Assembly (NCBI GenBank): GCA_002341315.1
Contig: DDNV01000037.1
Location: 16,130-21,168 of the forward strand
Source: Cellvibrionales bacterium UBA2511
GTDB taxonomy: Bacteria; Pseudomonadota; Gammaproteobacteria; Pseudomonadales; Porticoccaceae
DNA length: 5,039 bases
Direction of reading: 5' to 3'
The notes under the pieces were generated by a model. The model was not told where the DNA came from, searched no databases, and saw only the letters and a list, made by a program, of their open reading frames with translations. Position 1 is the first letter of the stretch; the number at the start of each line of letters is the position of its first letter. Below are positions 1 through 5,039 of the stretch, in pieces. The translations under genes and the position numbers were made by a program.

Positions 1-190
1 TTACAATCTTGGTGATGCCTATGGCCATATCGCCATTGGTGTGGAGGATGTCTATGCTGCCTGCGAGCGAATTCGTACATCTGGGGGAAAGGTTGTCAGG
101 GAGCCCGGTCCAATGAAGCATGGCTCGACAGTGCTGGCTTTTGTGGAAGACCCGGATGGTTACAAAATTGAACTGCTGTCAGATAGTTGA
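1..190 (+). CDS. gloA: Lactoylglutathione lyase (glyoxalase I), C-terminal part
   Basis: This is the 3' end of a glyoxalase I gene cut by the left edge; the first complete codon starts at base 2, and 62 residues are visible before TGA at 188-190. Glyoxalase I isomerises the hemithioacetal of methylglyoxal and glutathione to S-lactoylglutathione in the cytoplasm, the first step of methylglyoxal detoxification. The visible part is the second betaalphabetabetabeta half of the VOC fold. It contains [12 protein letters not shown], where the His corresponds to the metal ligand His74 of E. coli GloA, and [13 protein letters not shown], where the Glu of KIEL corresponds to ligand Glu122. The segment [15 protein letters not shown] matches the glutathione-side loop of the family. 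It ends shortly after the KIEL motif, as the family usually does. It is the only plus-strand gene and converges on the minus-strand operon. The family call is near certain; N-terminal ligands and start lie outside the window. Confidence 0.95.
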   Translation, partial: YNLGDAYGHIAIGVEDVYAACERIRTSGGKVVREPGPMKHGSTVLAFVEDPDGYKIELLSDS

Positions 191-215
191 GGTTGTAGAA
201 GGTTGACTTGCCTCC

Positions 216-953
216 CTAAAACTCATACTCAATCAGAACCCGCAGCGTATTGTTGGCACTTTTATCATTCATGCCAAACAGGAGGCCTGCCTCCCAGTGC
301 AGACTGCGCCTGACGCCGGTCTGTATGTTGCCCATTAATACGGGCCCCAGCGCAACGGTCTGCTCATTAACATAGAGCTCCAGTGCGGGTTCAATCCAGC
401 GTGACAGACGATAGCGTGTTTGCAGGCCCAGTGATGATTCAATCTCATCCTCAATGTCTGAGCCCCATTCCTGGCTGATGATGATGTTGGCAGTGCCGCT
501 CCAGCGTCCCCATTCCTTTTCGGCGAGAATGCCGGTGGAAAACTCCCAGATATTTTCCTTGGCCTGTTTTTCCAGCTCAAACAGGATACCCCAGTCAGCC
601 CAGTATTCCCCCTGCTCGGTGAGTTGCCATTTGGCTTCCACTTCATAAGCCGCCAGCGAAAAACTGTCGTTGTCGGCCTTGTCACCGGTTAGATACAGCT
701 CACCAAACCAGCGGTCGCCAAAAGCTCGGCCATAGGAAAAGCGATAGAGTTGGCGGTGGTCCGGTTGGTCCGGCTGGTCGTCCTGATAGATTGCACGCCA
801 TTCCAGTTCCTGTTCCAGAGCGTCCACATAGGGATGGTAGATTTTATCCACGGCATTGCCATCGGCAAGGGCCATCATCGGGATGGTGAGACAGAACAAA
901 ATGCCTACTCCTCGAGTTACATAGCCGAGAAGAGTCTGGAGGGTAGTGTGCAT
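216..953 (-). CDS. Exported putative outer-membrane beta-barrel protein, uncharacterised
   Basis: I do not recognise a named family. The chosen ATG at 953-951 gives 245 residues. It lies one base after the FTR1 stop and has GGGTGA eight bases upstream. A GTG at 965 would add four residues but sits inside that Shine-Dalgarno sequence. The N-terminus is a signal peptide: Arg14, a hydrophobic core GVGILFCLTIP and an ALA-D cleavage site after about residue 30. Cys21 is not in a lipobox. The mature part, about 215 residues, has no cysteine and is rich in aromatic residues. It shows about a dozen short amphipathic segments such as RQLYRFSYGRAF, RWFGELYLTGD and NTLRVLIEYEF. It ends in Phe, the usual C-terminal signal of BAM-inserted barrels. 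As last gene of the unit, it may be the outer-membrane part of the FTR1 module (inference). A periplasmic beta-rich protein is the alternative. Confidence 0.72.
   Translation of the reverse strand: MHTTLQTLLGYVTRGVGILFCLTIPMMALADGNAVDKIYHPYVDALEQELEWRAIYQDDQPDQPDHRQLYRFSYGRAFGDRWFGELYLTGDKADNDSFSLAAYEVEAKWQLTEQGEYWADWGILFELEKQAKENIWEFSTGILAEKEWGRWSGTANIIISQEWGSDIEDEIESSLGLQTRYRLSRWIEPALELYVNEQTVALGPVLMGNIQTGVRRSLHWEAGLLFGMNDKSANNTLRVLIEYEF
757..783 (-). repeat. Short 9-bp tandem repeat inside the putative barrel gene
   Basis: Three consecutive 9-base units are visible on the plus strand: tggtccggt, tggtccggc and the diverged tggtcgtcc. On the coding strand they give the acidic, proline-containing stretch DDQPDQPDH in the N-terminal third of the mature protein, between two predicted beta segments. 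The repeat is in frame, so gain or loss of a unit would change loop length without a frameshift. With only two near-perfect copies, it may be a chance or neutral feature. Confidence 0.5.
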
Positions 954-954
954 A

Positions 955-1752
955 CTATTTGTCACCCGTATTTGTGCGACGGCTACGGAAGTGGTTTAGA
1001 TGACCTAGTGTGGCGGAGATGCTGACCAGTAGAAAACCAAGACCATAGGCGATTGCCTGAAAAAGTGATGGAGTAGCTTCATAGCCGATCAGGGCATAGA
1101 GCAGGTGTCCGGGGATGGAATCCTCCGGTAGCCAAATTGAGCTGTCCCAGAGAACCGGGGAATAGGTTATCCAGTCAACCTGGGTCAGCAGGAGGGTTGC
1201 CTGAGAGGCCATGGTGCCGCCGATCAAAGCCAGCAATACAATACAGGTGCAGAAAATCCAGCTCACAGGTAGGCTGAGCAAACCGAAGTACAGTAATACC
1301 CCTGCGCTCAGACCAATCCCGGCCCCAATTCCTGCTCCGGTAAATGTTGGCTGGATGCTCGCCTGATGGTTGAGTATGCCGCCCAGATAAATCACGATTT
1401 CGGCCCCTTCCCGGCTGAGTGCAAGGGCGACACAAATGGACATCAGGTAGGGTAGTGCATGCCTTGAGGATGAAGGGGGTAAGGTTGAATACAGTCCTAT
1501 CAATGTTAGCAGTCCGAGAACAGCAAGCATGATTGTGGCGATAAGAATTTCCTGCCCGGCATAGTCCAACCATTCAGAAATCGTGGCCAGGTTGAACGAT
1601 AGAATGAATGCGCCAATGCCGCCCAATATCATTCCGGTGGCGAACCACCGGGCACTCAGTTGAAGCTGTCTGGACAGCACCAACAAGATGCTTATCAAAA
1701 GTGCGGCCTCCAGTATCTCCTGAAGTATCAGTACGACTGAATTCAGAAACAT
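955..1752 (-). CDS. FTR1-family iron permease
   Basis: This is a 265-residue polytopic inner-membrane protein of the FTR1/EfeU family, which imports iron (classically ferric iron formed from ferrous iron by a partner) through a seven-helix permease. About seven hydrophobic segments are visible, near residues 4-26, 37-57, 69-89, 101-122, 138-160, 165-186 and 216-246. The basic loop after helix 1 and the basic C-terminal tail (HFRSRRT) suit an N-out, C-in topology. The second signature motif, REGAE at 114-118, is intact. The first motif reads QEILE at 11-15, with Gln (codon CAG) where REGLE is expected. The late segment around LWDSSIWLPEDS and GYEATPSLFQ also fits bacterial FTR1 homologues. ATG at 1752-1750 lies seven bases after the cupredoxin stop and has only a weak GAGA upstream, suggesting translational coupling. 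The family is firm; the substrate is inferred. Iron is likely, but other metals are not excluded. Confidence 0.93.
   Translation of the reverse strand: MFLNSVVLILQEILEAALLISILLVLSRQLQLSARWFATGMILGGIGAFILSFNLATISEWLDYAGQEILIATIMLAVLGLLTLIGLYSTLPPSSSRHALPYLMSICVALALSREGAEIVIYLGGILNHQASIQPTFTGAGIGAGIGLSAGVLLYFGLLSLPVSWIFCTCIVLLALIGGTMASQATLLLTQVDWITYSPVLWDSSIWLPEDSIPGHLLYALIGYEATPSLFQAIAYGLGFLLVSISATLGHLNHFRSRRTNTGDK
962..967 (-). promoter_or_regulatory. Ribosome binding site of the putative barrel gene
   Basis: The minus strand reads GGGTGA here, eight bases before the ATG at 953-951. The site lies inside the last codons of the FTR1 gene. It decides the start: the longer GTG alternative at 965-963 overlaps this site and would leave no Shine-Dalgarno sequence at normal spacing. 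Confidence 0.6.
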
Positions 1753-1759
1753 AAGCGTC

Positions 1760-2119
1760 TCATTCTGATGGTTGCTGTGCGGTAACCACTATTTTTCCCT
1801 GAGCTGTTTTTGGGTAAAACTCACCGAAAAAGGGGTACTCTCCGGGTGGCAGCGGACCAATGAAAATCACCGTTTTACGATGGCCGAGAATCACTTTTTC
1901 ACGGTTGAGCTCATAACTTTCAAACTCCTCCGGCGTTGGATCCTCGTTGATTACCAACAGCTTGATTTTTGTATGGGCGGGAACTTCCAGTGTATCCGGA
2001 AAAAACAGGTGGTTGCGGATTCTGAGCTCGACTATCGGTGTGTCCGCGAAACTGGTATTACTGCCTATGCCAAGCGTGAAGGCGAGGAGTATGACAAAAC
2101 GGCCAACGCTTCTGCTCAT
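1760..2119 (-). CDS. Exported cupredoxin-fold protein, FTR1 partner
   Basis: This 119-residue protein has a signal peptide (core FVILLAFTLGIG, cleavage near SFA-D at residue 25) and a single small beta-sandwich domain of about 94 residues. The domain pattern resembles the Cupredoxin_1 type found in EfeO and FtrB: VELRIRNHLFFPDTLEVPAH, then KIKLLVINED, EEFESYELNREKVI, IGPLPPGEYPFFGEF and AQGKIVV. In related iron systems such proteins are periplasmic and are thought to bind or oxidise metal before uptake by the permease. The mature protein contains no Cys and no Met, so a classical type 1 copper site (two His, Cys, Met) is impossible. Its only His residues are 37, 49 and 80. Tyr69 and Tyr102 occupy positions where I believe relatives often have His; this is recollection, not an alignment. 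It starts three bases after the kinase stop, with GGAAG eight bases upstream. Fold assignment is good; activity is unknown. Confidence 0.85.
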   Translation of the reverse strand: MSRSVGRFVILLAFTLGIGSNTSFADTPIVELRIRNHLFFPDTLEVPAHTKIKLLVINEDPTPEEFESYELNREKVILGHRKTVIFIGPLPPGEYPFFGEFYPKTAQGKIVVTAQQPSE

Positions 2120-2122
2120 TAT

Positions 2123-3433
2123 TTAGTCTTCCGTTCGTGTGAAGATGATAATAAAGGCTGTGCCGCTCTCAAAACGGGAACGTTCTATCTCAATACGAGC
2201 GCGGTGAAGATCCGCAATATTGCGGACGATGGTCATCCCGAGGCCGCAGCCGGGGGTTGTCGATCCATCTGGTTTATTGTTCAGACGCTGGAAACGTTTG
2301 AATATTTTATCGTAGTCCTCAGGAGCGATACCTGGCCCGGAGTCTTCTACTTTGAGATAGACCAGATGCCCCTCGGTGCTGACCGTCACAAGAATATGAC
2401 CTCCTGGAGGCGTGTATTTACTGGCATTATTGAGCAGGTTCTGAAGCAGAGTGGTTAACGCAAAGGGGTCACCCTCTATCATGCAGGCCTGCCCGGCAAG
2501 TTCTGCTATCTGTTGTTTAGTTTCAAATTTAGTATGTAATTCTGCAATAACATCCTGCGCCAATTGGTGAAGATTGATGCGACAGAAGTTGTGGGCCAGT
2601 TGTTCGGGTGTTGAGCGGTAGAGGGACAACAGTTGCTCGACCAGATGCTGAATACGATCTACCCCCGCGCGCAATTGTTGGAACGCCTCATTATCCGGAG
2701 AGATATCTTCCTCCAGATTGTGCAGCTGAATTTTGAGGGCACTGATAGGCGTGCGCAACTCATGCGCGGCATCGGCTGTAAAGTGTTTCTCCCTGTTTAG
2801 TGCAACTTCGAGACGGCTCATTAATGCATTGATTGATTGGTTGACCTGCTGTAATTCGCTTTTGAGCTCCGGTAATACCACTGGCGAAAGGTCATCGGCT
2901 TGCTTGTTCTTGAGCTGTTGGGAGAGCATTCGAAGTGGCTTCAGGCCATGACTGATAATCAGCCAGATCAGCAAGCCGGCCAGGGGAATACTCAGCAATA
3001 TCGGTAAAATGGCGTGACTGATCACACTTTCTGCCAGTCGATAACGCAAGTCTGTCCGTTCAGCGGTGATGATCCAGTTTCGGTGATTCTGATCATAGTA
3101 GACGAGGGTTCGCCAGCGATAACCGTCGAAATTGGCGTAGCCAAAACCGGGATAAAAATCTGTTATGGGTCGTGTTTGCTCGATGCCAAAGGAGGCGAGG
3201 AGCTTCTGCCCCTGCCATACCTGGTAGGCCAGCGTGCTTTCGTCATCAAGAGGCTTTATCGGGTGGCCCGCATAGAGTCGTGCAATCAGTTCTGCTGTTT
3301 GTCGTAAATGCTGGTCAAACAGCTTGTTGGCTTCCTTCAGGCTGGAACTGTAACCCTGCAACGCGGCAACAAAATTGAACAGGGTGAGTACCGCCAGGAT
3401 GGCGGCAATCAGGAACATCCGGATTGATCTCAC
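2123..3433 (-). CDS. Sensor histidine kinase, QseC/TctE type
   Basis: This 436-residue inner-membrane kinase of a two-component system carries all the expected parts. Helix 1 is near residues 6-26. A periplasmic region of about 110 residues resembles the 2CSK_N domain of QseC-like kinases (EANKLFDQHLRQTAELIARL, AYQVW, GYRWRTLVYY). Helix 2 is near 139-161, followed by a degenerate HAMP-like linker to about 212. The H-box FTADAAHELRTPISALK has phospho-acceptor His224. The N-box is NLLNNASKYTPPGG (332-345), the G1 box DSGPGI (364-369), the F-box IFKRF (377-381) and the G2 box GCGLGM (395-400), with Cys where Ser or Thr is common. No PmrB-style ExxE iron motif is visible in the sensor region, so the ligand cannot be read from sequence. 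The start is GTG at 3433-3431, overlapping the regulator stop as GTGA, with AAGG ten bases upstream. ATG five codons later is an alternative. Cognate control of the downstream FTR1 module is inferred. Confidence 0.93.
   Translation of the reverse strand: MRSIRMFLIAAILAVLTLFNFVAALQGYSSSLKEANKLFDQHLRQTAELIARLYAGHPIKPLDDESTLAYQVWQGQKLLASFGIEQTRPITDFYPGFGYANFDGYRWRTLVYYDQNHRNWIITAERTDLRYRLAESVISHAILPILLSIPLAGLLIWLIISHGLKPLRMLSQQLKNKQADDLSPVVLPELKSELQQVNQSINALMSRLEVALNREKHFTADAAHELRTPISALKIQLHNLEEDISPDNEAFQQLRAGVDRIQHLVEQLLSLYRSTPEQLAHNFCRINLHQLAQDVIAELHTKFETKQQIAELAGQACMIEGDPFALTTLLQNLLNNASKYTPPGGHILVTVSTEGHLVYLKVEDSGPGIAPEDYDKIFKRFQRLNNKPDGSTTPGCGLGMTIVRNIADLHRARIEIERSRFESGTAFIIIFTRTED
2128..2132 (-). 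promoter_or_regulatory. Ribosome binding site of the cupredoxin gene
   Basis: The minus strand reads GGAAG, eight bases before the ATG at 2119-2117. It lies within the final codons of the histidine kinase gene. It supports this start and shows that the cupredoxin gene has its own initiation signal despite the three-base gap. Confidence 0.6.
3430..3433 (-). other. GTGA start/stop overlap of regulator and kinase genes
   Basis: The minus strand reads GTGA. GTG (3433-3431) starts the kinase and TGA (3432-3430) ends the regulator. This four-base overlap indicates translational coupling of the two-component pair and supports the GTG start for the kinase. Confidence 0.75.
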
Positions 3434-4089
3434 GGGGCCGTGACCTTGTAACCAACGCCGCGTACGGTTTTGATGAAGTCGACACCCAGTTTTTTCCTGA
3501 GATGGTGTATGTGTACTTCAAGCGCGTTGCTACAGATTTCTTCCCCCCAACTGTAAAGCCGCGCTTCCAGGGTATTTCGGGTCATTATCCGGCCGGCATT
3601 TTCCATCAATGCTTTCAGTAACATATATTCCCGGCGTGACAGTTCTTTAGGTTCACCCTGACAGCTCACAGACTGATCGCTGGTATCCAGGGTAACCGGG
3701 CCAATCGTAATTTTTGTCGATTTGACTGAGCTGAGGCGGCGTTCTAGAACCCTCAGGCGGGCCAGAAGCTCACTCATCTCAAAGGGTTTCGCCAGATAGT
3801 CGTCGGCTCCGGAGTCCAGCCCGGTCACTTTATCGTGCAGGGTATCTCTGGCCGTCAATAGCAATACCGGCAACGCAGCCGATTGGCTGCGAATAGATTC
3901 GAGGACTTTCAGGCCATTGATATCCGGTAAACCGATATCCAGAATAATGATATCCGGTGGTTCCGTCTCCACCACGTGGATACAGGCTCTTCCAGTATCC
4001 ACATGATTTACAGAGTAATGCTGCCTGCTCAGGGCTGCTTTAAGCCCCTGGGCCAGGGGTTGATCATCTTCTACCAACAGAATTTGCAT
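3430..4089 (-). CDS. OmpR/PhoB-family response regulator, QseB/TctD type
   Basis: This 219-residue DNA-binding regulator has a complete receiver domain (about 1-115) with acidic pocket Glu7-Asp8-Asp9, phospho-acceptor Asp51 in IIILDIGLPD, switch Thr79 and Lys101 in LAKPF. A winged-helix output domain follows (about 124-217). It includes ELSRREYMLLKALMENAGRI, the LYSWGEEICSNALEVHIHHLRKKLG region typical of QseB-like regulators, and the terminal TVRGVGYKV wing. Phosphorylation by the kinase encoded next should promote dimeric binding to direct repeats at target promoters. The stop overlaps the kinase start by four bases, which couples synthesis of the pair. ATG at 4089-4087 follows the TPR gene stop by nine bases with no convincing Shine-Dalgarno at normal spacing. 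Translation may therefore depend on ribosomes finishing the upstream gene. Family is certain; regulon and signal are not shown. Confidence 0.95.
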   Translation of the reverse strand: MQILLVEDDQPLAQGLKAALSRQHYSVNHVDTGRACIHVVETEPPDIIILDIGLPDINGLKVLESIRSQSAALPVLLLTARDTLHDKVTGLDSGADDYLAKPFEMSELLARLRVLERRLSSVKSTKITIGPVTLDTSDQSVSCQGEPKELSRREYMLLKALMENAGRIMTRNTLEARLYSWGEEICSNALEVHIHHLRKKLGVDFIKTVRGVGYKVTAP

Positions 4090-4098
4090 TTACGCTAA

Positions 4099-4755
4099 TC
4101 AGCTTCCCAGTTTCTGTTCAATAACGGCCAGCGCCTGGCTGATTTCCTTTTGCCGCCCGGCATCGGCCAGTGGTCGGTTAATGCGCGGTGCTGCCTTTTT
4201 TGCCTTAAGTAAATAAGTCCGGGCATCCTGGTAACGTTTTTTCCCGATCAGATAGTCGGCATAAAAGTAATTGCTGTCTATTCCGTCGGGGTTGATAGCC
4301 AGTGCTTTAAGCAGCAATTTTTCCGCTTTTTTGTCATCGCCAAAACCAATTGGCCAACCCGGTACATGGCAGTAGAGCGTACCCAGGCTGGTATAGGCTG
4401 AACCGTGCAATGCCTGTGGATCTATTGTCAATGCTGCTTCCAGATCGGCTTTCGACGACTTGGCCAGCGATAATGCACCGAGACCGCCTTTGGCTCCTGC
4501 ATAAGTGGACTTGATAATACCACGCCAGATTAGTGGGGCTGCATTATCGGGGTGTCTTGAGACGACGGCGTCGGCCTCCGTTGCAAGAGAGGCGAAGGCC
4601 TCACTCTGTGCCTCCCCCTCCATCTGATAGTTGACCTCAGCCCAGCGTTTTTGCAGGGTACTGATTTCTTCTGTGACACCGGCCCAGCCAGAACTGGCGG
4701 TTAGCGCAAGCAGTGCCACAGAACTTGCCATGATGTTTTTAATGGTGTGTTTCAT
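4099..4755 (-). CDS. Exported TPR-like helical protein of unknown function
   Basis: This 218-residue protein has a clear signal peptide (Lys2, Lys6, core SSVALLALTASSG, cleavage after WA at about residue 25), so the mature protein is probably periplasmic. The mature part is alpha-helical and TPR-like. One unit lies around 114-152 (ALHGSAYTSLGTLYCHVPGW, then GDDKKAEKLLLKALAINPDG) and another around 160-190 (SNYFYADYLIGKKRYQDARTYLLKAKKAAP). The PGWPIGFGDDKKAEKLL segment resembles the TPR proteins related to the TRAP-associated TatT. An earlier segment, RGIIKSTYAGAKGGLGALSLAKSSKADLEAAL, sits where a first repeat would be. Such proteins act as protein- or ligand-binding scaffolds. It starts 11 bases after the dehydrogenase stop, with a weak AGAGA upstream. 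Its place before the regulator suggests co-expression, perhaps as an accessory of signalling or of the transport module; this is inference. Confidence 0.85.
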   Translation of the reverse strand: MKHTIKNIMASSVALLALTASSGWAGVTEEISTLQKRWAEVNYQMEGEAQSEAFASLATEADAVVSRHPDNAAPLIWRGIIKSTYAGAKGGLGALSLAKSSKADLEAALTIDPQALHGSAYTSLGTLYCHVPGWPIGFGDDKKAEKLLLKALAINPDGIDSNYFYADYLIGKKRYQDARTYLLKAKKAAPRINRPLADAGRQKEISQALAVIEQKLGS

Positions 4756-4766
4756 AATGTGAGTCT

Positions 4767-5039
4767 CTAGGTGTTGATTTTAGTCGTTTCGTGGTTGTTG
4801 AGAATTTTTTTAATGAGCGGCATTTTTTTAATCAGTGCGCGGTCAACCAGTCTCGGAAACAGAGCATTAATTTTCACAAACATTTTTTCCGGCCATCCCA
4901 TGAACTGACATTGCCGGTTGGTTATGACCAGCTTTATCAGCGTATCAGCGACCTGTTCTGGTGAATCTACCCTGTTGCCAAGGGCGCGATTCAGGGTGTT
5001 TGCAGCGGGAGAATTCAAGCTGGTGTCTGTCGCTCTTGT
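4767..5039 (-). CDS. Short-chain dehydrogenase/reductase, C-terminal part
   Basis: The open frame runs off the right edge without a stop, giving 90 residues before TAG at 4769-4767. A TTG at 5018 is only an internal codon, because the frame continues upstream as TRATDTS and the real start lies outside the window. The visible part matches the C-terminal region of some NAD(P)-dependent short-chain dehydrogenases: an RATDTSLNS segment after the substrate loop, then VDSPEQVADTLIKLV, RQCQFMGWPEKMFVKINALF and PRLVDRALIKKMPLIKKIL. The nucleotide-binding TGxxxGxG and catalytic YxxxK motifs must lie beyond the edge, so activity and substrate cannot be judged. The basic, hydrophobic tail with a repeated LIKK might associate with the membrane. 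It is the first visible gene of the minus-strand unit; whether it is functionally linked to the metal module is unknown. Confidence 0.8.
   Translation of the reverse strand, partial: TRATDTSLNSPAANTLNRALGNRVDSPEQVADTLIKLVITNRQCQFMGWPEKMFVKINALFPRLVDRALIKKMPLIKKILNNHETTKINT

Noticed and set aside
191..215. Possible bidirectional terminator between the convergent gloA and barrel genes
   Set aside because: The only complementary stretch (GAGG with CCTC) is four bases with a long loop, and no T-run follows on either strand. I cannot support an intrinsic terminator here.
954..965. GTG start at 965 for the barrel protein, giving an 11-base overlap with FTR1
   Set aside because: The GTG lies within the GGGTGA ribosome binding site that serves the ATG at 953. 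The ATG also gives a normal signal peptide.
1175..1573. A 132-codon minus-strand frame inside the FTR1 gene
   Set aside because: It is an alternative frame of the FTR1 coding region with no coherent membrane or domain pattern, while the FTR1 frame is unambiguous.
2144..2154. GATGATAATAA resembling a Fur-box half-site just upstream of the cupredoxin gene
   Set aside because: Only one half of the 7-1-7 inverted repeat matches, and the bases are explained by the Ile-Ile-Ile codons near the end of the kinase gene.
1772..2458. A 228-codon plus-strand open frame opposite the cupredoxin and kinase genes
   Set aside because: It is antisense to two well-supported genes with clear family motifs, and its translation shows no recognisable domain; it is a shadow frame.
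4799..4836. Near-direct repeat of TTTTTTTAAT-type blocks at the end of the dehydrogenase gene
   Set aside because: It is explained by a repeated Leu-Ile-Lys-Lys in the protein tail, a basic pattern I believe is shared by homologues, so it is not an independent DNA element.

Overview
This window looks like chromosomal DNA from a marine-type gammaproteobacterium of intermediate GC. The products resemble those of Cellvibrionales, Marinobacter or similar lineages, but that placement is inferred from protein style and no marker gene confirms it. The sequence is almost entirely coding. There are no rRNA or tRNA genes, mobile elements, CRISPR arrays or gene-free stretches; the longest gap between genes is about 25 bases.

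Layout: the left edge holds the 3' end of a plus-strand glyoxalase I gene (gloA, 1-190). All other genes lie on the minus strand and read from right to left. They are the C-terminal part of a short-chain dehydrogenase (entering from the right edge, stop at 4767), an exported TPR-like protein (4099-4755), an OmpR-family response regulator (3430-4089), a QseC/TctE-type sensor histidine kinase (2123-3433), a small exported cupredoxin-fold protein (1760-2119), an FTR1-family iron permease (955-1752) and an exported protein that looks like an outer-membrane beta-barrel (216-953). Spacings are 11, 9, -4, 3, 7 and 1 bases, so these seven genes look like one polycistronic unit whose main promoter lies beyond the right edge. 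It converges on gloA with no obvious terminator between the two stop codons.

Working model (inference): the two-component system senses an envelope signal, perhaps iron or another metal, and controls a transport module. In that module a putative outer-membrane protein, a periplasmic cupredoxin-fold protein and the FTR1 permease would handle a metal ion, most likely iron. The module differs from the described FTR1 systems EfeUOB, FetMP and FtrABCD. No P19, EfeB-type peroxidase or polyferredoxin gene is visible, and an uncharacterised putative barrel gene follows the permease. Two residue-level oddities deserve attention. The first FTR1 motif has Gln in place of Arg (QEILE). The cupredoxin-fold protein has no cysteine at all and no methionine in its mature part, so it cannot form a classical blue-copper site.
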